Below are positions 5,789 to 8,393 of a DNA stretch of 8,393 nt, piece after piece. The DNA is taken from assembly GCA_003567075.1 (NCBI GenBank), contig PXAU01000262.1, positions 1 to 8,393 of the forward strand, given 5' to 3'. Under the pieces are notes generated by a model, which was not told where the DNA came from, searched no databases, and worked only from the letters and a program-made list of their open reading frames with translations. This stretch comes from Trueperaceae bacterium. Lineage in GTDB: Bacteria; Deinococcota; Deinococci; Deinococcales; Trueperaceae. The translations under genes and the position numbers were made by a program. Position 1 is the first letter of the stretch, and every line of letters starts with the position of its first letter.

Positions 5789-6570
5789 GCGGCGACGCAC
5801 CGGCCGCTCCTAGCCTGTTCGACCTGACCGGACGCACCGTGCTGGTCACGGGCGCTGCGCGAGGGCTCGGCTTCGCGATGGCTCGCGGTTTCGCAGAGGC
5901 TGGTGCACACGTGATAATCGGCAGTCGTGACCGATCGACGGTCGACGCTAGCGCCAACCGGCTCGTTGCGGACGGCCTCGATGCCAGCGGCGTCGTTGTC
6001 GATGTCACCAGCACCGCTAGCATCGAGCACGCCGTCGCTGCGATCGAGGATCGGCGGGAGTCGATTGACGTACTCGTCAACAACGCTGGGATGCAGCATC
6101 GCAAACCGGTGGAGACGTTCAGTGACGACGAGTGGACGAGGATCATCGACACGAACCTCGGTGGCGCTTTCAGGATGGCACGGCGAGTTGCTCCTGCCAT
6201 GCTCCGCCGCCGCTCGGGCAAGATCATCAACATCTGCTCGTTGATGAGCGAGGTCGGGCGCCTCACGATCGTGCCCTACACGGCCTCGAAGGGGGGCCTG
6301 AAGATGCTGACCAAAGGCCTGGCCGTGGAGTTCGGACCCCACAACGTCCAGGTCAATGGCATCGGTCCGGGCTACTTCGCGACGGAGATGAATCAGGCGT
6401 TGCTCGACGACGAGACCTTCGACGCCTTCGTCCGGCAACGCACACCGATGGGCCGGTGGGCCGATCCGCACGAGTTGGTCGGCACCGCCGTGTTCCTCGC
6501 CTCGCGCGCGTCGGACTTCGTCACAGGCCAGGTGATCTACGTCGACGGTGGGATTCTGGCCTCGTTGTGA
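5785..6570 (+). CDS. idnO-like: short-chain dehydrogenase, gluconate 5-dehydrogenase (IdnO)-like
   Basis: This is a classical SDR oxidoreductase of 261 residues, most like IdnO, which interconverts 5-keto-D-gluconate and D-gluconate; the related KduD acts on 2,5-diketo-3-deoxygluconate. The GTG start (5785) overlaps the isomerase stop as GTGA, with GGGGA (5774-5778) 6 bases ahead, indicating coupled translation. The Rossmann motif TGAARGLG spans residues 22-29. S47-R48 after the second strand favours NADP(H). NNAG follows, then the catalytic S152, Y165 and K169 (YTASK). The stretches NICSLMSEVGRLTIVPY and VQVNGIGPGYFATEM and the ending SDFVTGQVIYVDGG strongly resemble IdnO as I recall it. With the isomerase upstream, it probably reduces the ketose product of that enzyme. 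The exact substrate is inferred; a KduD-like or other polyol dehydrogenase role remains possible. Confidence 0.9.
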   Translation: MSGDAPAAPSLFDLTGRTVLVTGAARGLGFAMARGFAEAGAHVIIGSRDRSTVDASANRLVADGLDASGVVVDVTSTASIEHAVAAIEDRRESIDVLVNNAGMQHRKPVETFSDDEWTRIIDTNLGGAFRMARRVAPAMLRRRSGKIINICSLMSEVGRLTIVPYTASKGGLKMLTKGLAVEFGPHNVQVNGIGPGYFATEMNQALLDDETFDAFVRQRTPMGRWADPHELVGTAVFLASRASDFVTGQVIYVDGGILASL

Positions 6571-6604
6571 GCGCGGAGCACGCCGCCGTCACGGCAGCAG
6601 CGGC
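6571..6604. other. short gap between convergent genes
   Basis: Only 34 bases separate the dehydrogenase stop from the convergent regulator stop. The best structure is a small GCCG-TCA-CGGC hairpin (6585-6595), with a longer-range GCCGC/GCGGC pairing (6582-6586 with 6600-6604). There is no T or A run, so I cannot call a convincing two-way terminator; opposing transcripts may overlap here. Confidence 0.3.
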
Positions 6605-7603
6605 TCAGGGCGCGCTTGCGCGCACGATCAGGCTGGGTTCGAGTACGCCCTCTTCGGCACGGGTGTCATGGTTCTGGAGGCGGGCCAAGAGGGTTCTGGC
6701 CGCCGTTGCGCCGAGGTCGCGCTTCGACAGTCCGAACGTCGTCAGCGACGGCGTGACCAGTGCTGCCAGCGGAATGTCGTCGCACCCAACGACCGCCACG
6801 TCCTCCGGTACTCGATAGCCTCGTGACGCGCAGGCCTGCAGCGCTCCCACAGCCACGAGGTCGTTGTAGCAGACGAGCGCGTCGAGGTCGGGCGTGGCTG
6901 ACAGCGCTGCGGACGCGGCCTCGACGCCGCCTTCGATCGTCGGTGGGCACGACACGTAGCGATCGTTGGCAAGCACCACGCCTGCGTCCTCTAGCGCAGC
7001 TTCGAAGCCACGCATGCGTTCCCTCCCGCCAAAGGCCTGCACGAGTCCAGTGAGGAACGCGATGTTCCGTCTCCCGCTGGCGAACAAGTGCGCCACGGCC
7101 CGGCGCATGCCGGAGGCGTAATCGATCCTGACCGACGAAGCCACGTCGGCGGGGGCCCGTCGGTTGACGACCACGGCGGCCCCATACTGCTCCAGCAGGG
7201 GCCAGAACGTCGCATTGGGCAAGCGAGCGCTGCATACGATGACCCCGTCGACTCGACGCTCACGCAGTGAGCGCAACGCCGCAATCTCGCGCTTGATGTC
7301 CTCCCGGGTGTCACATAGGAGGATGCTGTACCCCGCTTGCCAGGCGACGTCCTCCGCGCCCTGCACGATCTCCGCGAAGAAGGCGTTGGCAACGTCTGGG
7401 ACGACCAGACCAAGGGTCATCGTGCGGTTCGTGACCAAGCCTCGGGCGACAGCGTTCGGCTCGTAACCGAGCTTGTCGATCACCGCCTGGACCCGCAGGC
7501 GCGTTGCAGCGTTCATGCCGGGACGGTTGTTGATCACACGCGACACGGTCTGCGTCGAAACTCCGGCGACCCGAGCGACGTCGATGATGGTGACCCTCTT
7601 CAA
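6605..7603 (-). CDS. LacI-family transcriptional regulator
   Basis: This is a DNA-binding repressor with a periplasmic-binding-protein-like sensor domain, probably inactivated or retuned by a sugar or sugar acid. The TTG start at 7603 is chosen because GGAG (minus strand, 7613-7610) lies 6 bases upstream and because it yields the classic start MKRVTIIDVARVAGVS. An ATG at 7639 sits inside the likely -10 box. The 332-residue length is standard. The helix-turn-helix is at about residues 5-24, with recognition helix TQTVSR (17-22). The hinge helix YEPNAVARGL ends in L56, the leucine that in LacI and PurR intercalates at a central CpG, matching the AACGTT sites before the binding-protein gene. The sensor domain contains LGLVVPDVANAFFAEI, GRRNIAFLTG, and the C-terminal VVGCDDIPLAALVTPSLTTF. 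It is convergent with the catabolic genes and is their likely regulator (inference). Confidence 0.93.
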   Translation of the reverse strand: MKRVTIIDVARVAGVSTQTVSRVINNRPGMNAATRLRVQAVIDKLGYEPNAVARGLVTNRTMTLGLVVPDVANAFFAEIVQGAEDVAWQAGYSILLCDTREDIKREIAALRSLRERRVDGVIVCSARLPNATFWPLLEQYGAAVVVNRRAPADVASSVRIDYASGMRRAVAHLFASGRRNIAFLTGLVQAFGGRERMRGFEAALEDAGVVLANDRYVSCPPTIEGGVEAASAALSATPDLDALVCYNDLVAVGALQACASRGYRVPEDVAVVGCDDIPLAALVTPSLTTFGLSKRDLGATAARTLLARLQNHDTRAEEGVLEPSLIVRASAP

Positions 7604-7609
7604 CGTGTA

Positions 7610-7613
7610 CTCC
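7610..7613 (-). promoter_or_regulatory. ribosome binding site deciding the lacI TTG start
   Basis: On the minus strand GGAG is followed by six bases (TACACG) and then TTG at 7603. The first G of this site is also the last base of the inverted repeat at 7613-7633, so structure there could limit translation. Confidence 0.65.
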
Positions 7614-7633
7614 ACGGGCTGATGAAGCCCGTG
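7613..7633 (-). repeat. perfect 8-bp inverted repeat at the 5' end of the regulator transcript
   Basis: CACGGGCT (7613-7620 on the plus strand) and AGCCCGTG (7626-7633) are perfect inverted copies around the 5-base loop GATGA. It sits between the likely -10 box and the TTG start, abutting the ribosome site. It may be an RNA hairpin limiting regulator synthesis or a DNA site for autoregulation; the gapped form does not look like a typical LacI operator. Confidence 0.55.
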
Positions 7634-7637
7634 CAGC

Positions 7638-7643
7638 ATTGTA
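7638..7643 (-). promoter_or_regulatory. -10 box of the regulator gene
   Basis: Minus-strand TACAAT matches five of six bases of the -10 consensus. No good -35 is visible 16-18 bases upstream. Transcription would begin near 7631, so the transcript would open with the inverted repeat and leave a leader of about 28 bases before TTG 7603. Confidence 0.45.
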
Positions 7644-7740
7644 CGCCTGTGCGAAGCCAGCGACCGACGAGCCACCATCGGCCGCATCGAAGGCACCGGA
7701 TCGTGATGGTGCGCCCGGCGCAGGTCGTTCGGCGACGCCG

Positions 7741-7749
7741 TGATATAGC
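7741..7749 (+). promoter_or_regulatory. candidate extended -10 element for the small membrane protein gene
   Basis: TGATATAGC resembles an extended -10 element (TG, one base, then TATAGC), 10 bases before the ATG at 7760. Transcription would start only a few bases before the ATG, and no Shine-Dalgarno is visible, which suggests a nearly leaderless mRNA. No -35 is seen. Confidence 0.3.
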
Positions 7750-7759
7750 CTGCAGTCCG

Positions 7760-8128
7760 ATGGATCGACGCCTCTTGGTCGCCCTCGGAGCCGGCCTCCG
7801 CGCCGGCGTGCTCGCCGCCTTCGCCAACGCGGCGGTGGTGGTGGCGCTGGCGGCCACCTTGCCCGAGGTCAACCACGTGCACCCGGAGGGCACGCCGGAT
7901 CACGTCCACCCGCTCTCGGAGGTCTTCGGTCCGGTCACGGGCGGGGTGCCCGCGGTGCCGATCGCGACTGGCGACGAGTTCGTGCGGCAGGCGGTTGCGC
8001 TCCAGCCGCCGACGCCCGCGACGGCACGCGCCTGGAGCGACTGTGGTGTTCGCGACCCGCCGGCAGGGGCGTCCGCCCGAACGCTCGCGCGCGAACCCGT
8101 CGCTTCCTGCAACCGCCGCCGCGCCTGA
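7760..8128 (+). CDS. small hypothetical protein with N-terminal membrane segment and His patch
   Basis: I do not recognise this 122-residue protein. The ATG at 7760 is the first start beyond the divergent regulator promoter, and gives MDRRLLVALGAGLRAG followed by a hydrophobic run to about residue 33, which could be a signal anchor or uncleaved signal. It is followed by VNHVHPEGTPDHVHPLSEVF, which holds four histidines in two similar NHVHP/DHVHP units and could bind a metal. The last 35 or so residues are Arg/Pro/Ala-rich and look less protein-like, so the true C terminus could differ if a frameshift is present. It has no visible ribosome site. The next gene also encodes a His-rich exported product, so a shared metal-related role is possible but unproven. 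Confidence 0.5.
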   Translation: MDRRLLVALGAGLRAGVLAAFANAAVVVALAATLPEVNHVHPEGTPDHVHPLSEVFGPVTGGVPAVPIATGDEFVRQAVALQPPTPATARAWSDCGVRDPPAGASARTLAREPVASCNRRRA

Positions 8129-8153
8129 GCGTTCGACCCGTCGTCGACGTTTG

Positions 8154-8172
8154 GCCACGGCATCGCCGTGGC
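8154..8172 (+). terminator. GC-rich hairpin between the two His-rich genes
   Basis: GCCACGGC (8154-8161) pairs perfectly with GCCGTGGC (8165-8172) around the loop ATC, 26 bases after the small-protein stop and 49 before the next ATG. There is no T run; it may be a Rho-type or weak terminator, or an mRNA processing signal. Confidence 0.35.
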
Positions 8173-8220
8173 GCGGGTAGCGCCGCACCACCACGGCGCG
8201 ACCCTTCGCGAGGTCGCCCC

Positions 8221-8393
8221 ATGCCCGAGATCGTCCCGCCTGCCGCAGTCGCTACCGACGTCGGTCGCGACGAACCCTCCCGCCGCCGCTTCCTGCGCGT
8301 GCTCGGCGCGCTCGCGCTCGGTGCGCTTGCCGCCCCCACCCTCGCCGCGGCCCACGGCCATGATCAGCAGCACGGCCACGCGCACGGCCACGC
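8221..8393 (+). CDS. Tat-exported histidine-rich protein, N-terminal fragment (3' end outside window)
   Basis: The frame from ATG 8221 is open to the window end (57 full codons). AGG (8211-8213) lies 7 bases upstream. Residues 20-26, SRRRFLR, match the twin-arginine consensus S-R-R-x-F-L-K with R in place of K. A hydrophobic Ala/Leu stretch follows (27-38), and an A-A-A before residue 45 is a plausible cut site. The product would therefore be folded in the cytoplasm, often with a cofactor, before export. The mature N terminus is extremely His-rich: six of the first thirteen residues are His (AHGHDQQHGHAHGH), suggesting copper, nickel, cobalt or zinc binding. The enzyme or binding domain lies beyond the window, so no function can be given. 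Confidence 0.75.
   Translation, partial: MPEIVPPAAVATDVGRDEPSRRRFLRVLGALALGALAAPTLAAAHGHDQQHGHAHGH

Noticed and set aside
7637..7639. ATG at 7639 (minus strand) as the regulator start
   Set aside because: It overlaps the TACAAT -10 box and lacks a proper ribosome site.
7604..8194. N-terminal extension of the regulator frame up to 8194
   Set aside because: The extension has no similarity to LacI proteins, runs through the likely promoter and under the plus-strand small gene, and the TTG at 7603 has a ribosome site and the canonical family start.
1..8393. CRISPR array, insertion sequence, tRNA or rRNA
   Set aside because: No regularly spaced repeats, no transposase or terminal inverted repeats with target duplications, and no cloverleaf or rRNA-like stretch were seen on reading.

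Overview
This is high-GC bacterial DNA with closely packed genes, several GTG or TTG starts and ATGA/GTGA stop-start overlaps. The solute-binding protein has an ordinary Sec signal peptide with no lipobox cysteine, which argues against a typical Gram-positive host. A diderm such as Deinococcota (Truepera-like) or Alphaproteobacteria fits better. This placement is an inference from style, not from a marker gene.

Layout: (1) bases 1-734 hold the C-terminal two thirds of a soluble bacterial cytochrome P450 cut by the window edge. (2) 735-1185 is a 451-bp non-coding region with a candidate promoter and two copies of a LacI-type operator-like sequence (core AACGTT). (3) 1186-4805 encodes a family-5 (Dpp/Opp/Nik type) ABC importer: periplasmic binding protein, DppB-like permease and DppC-like permease. 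No ATPase gene follows. (4) 4928-6570 encodes an IolB/KduI-family isomerase overlapping by 4 bp an IdnO-like short-chain dehydrogenase. (5) 6605-7603, on the minus strand, encodes a LacI-family regulator convergent with the cluster. (6) 7760 onward, on the plus strand, holds a small unrecognised protein with a membrane segment and His-rich patch, then the start of a Tat-exported, very His-rich protein cut by the window end.

My reading is that 735-7640 is one accessory catabolic module. The importer brings in a sugar-acid or carbohydrate-derived compound, the cupin isomerase and the dehydrogenase process it in two steps (an isomerase/reductase logic like KduI-KduD), and the LacI-type repressor controls the importer promoter through the AACGTT sites. 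The substrate is not identifiable from sequence alone. IolB points to 5-deoxyglucuronate-like uronates and IdnO to 5-ketogluconate-like keto-acids, but the other inositol genes (iolC, iolD, iolE, iolG) are not in this window.

The most unusual signals are regulatory. There are two operator-like copies upstream of the binding protein. Two perfect palindromes sharing the core CGAAGCTTCG lie 22 bp apart just before the permease. A perfect 8-bp inverted repeat sits between the lacI -10 box and its TTG start, touching the ribosome binding site.
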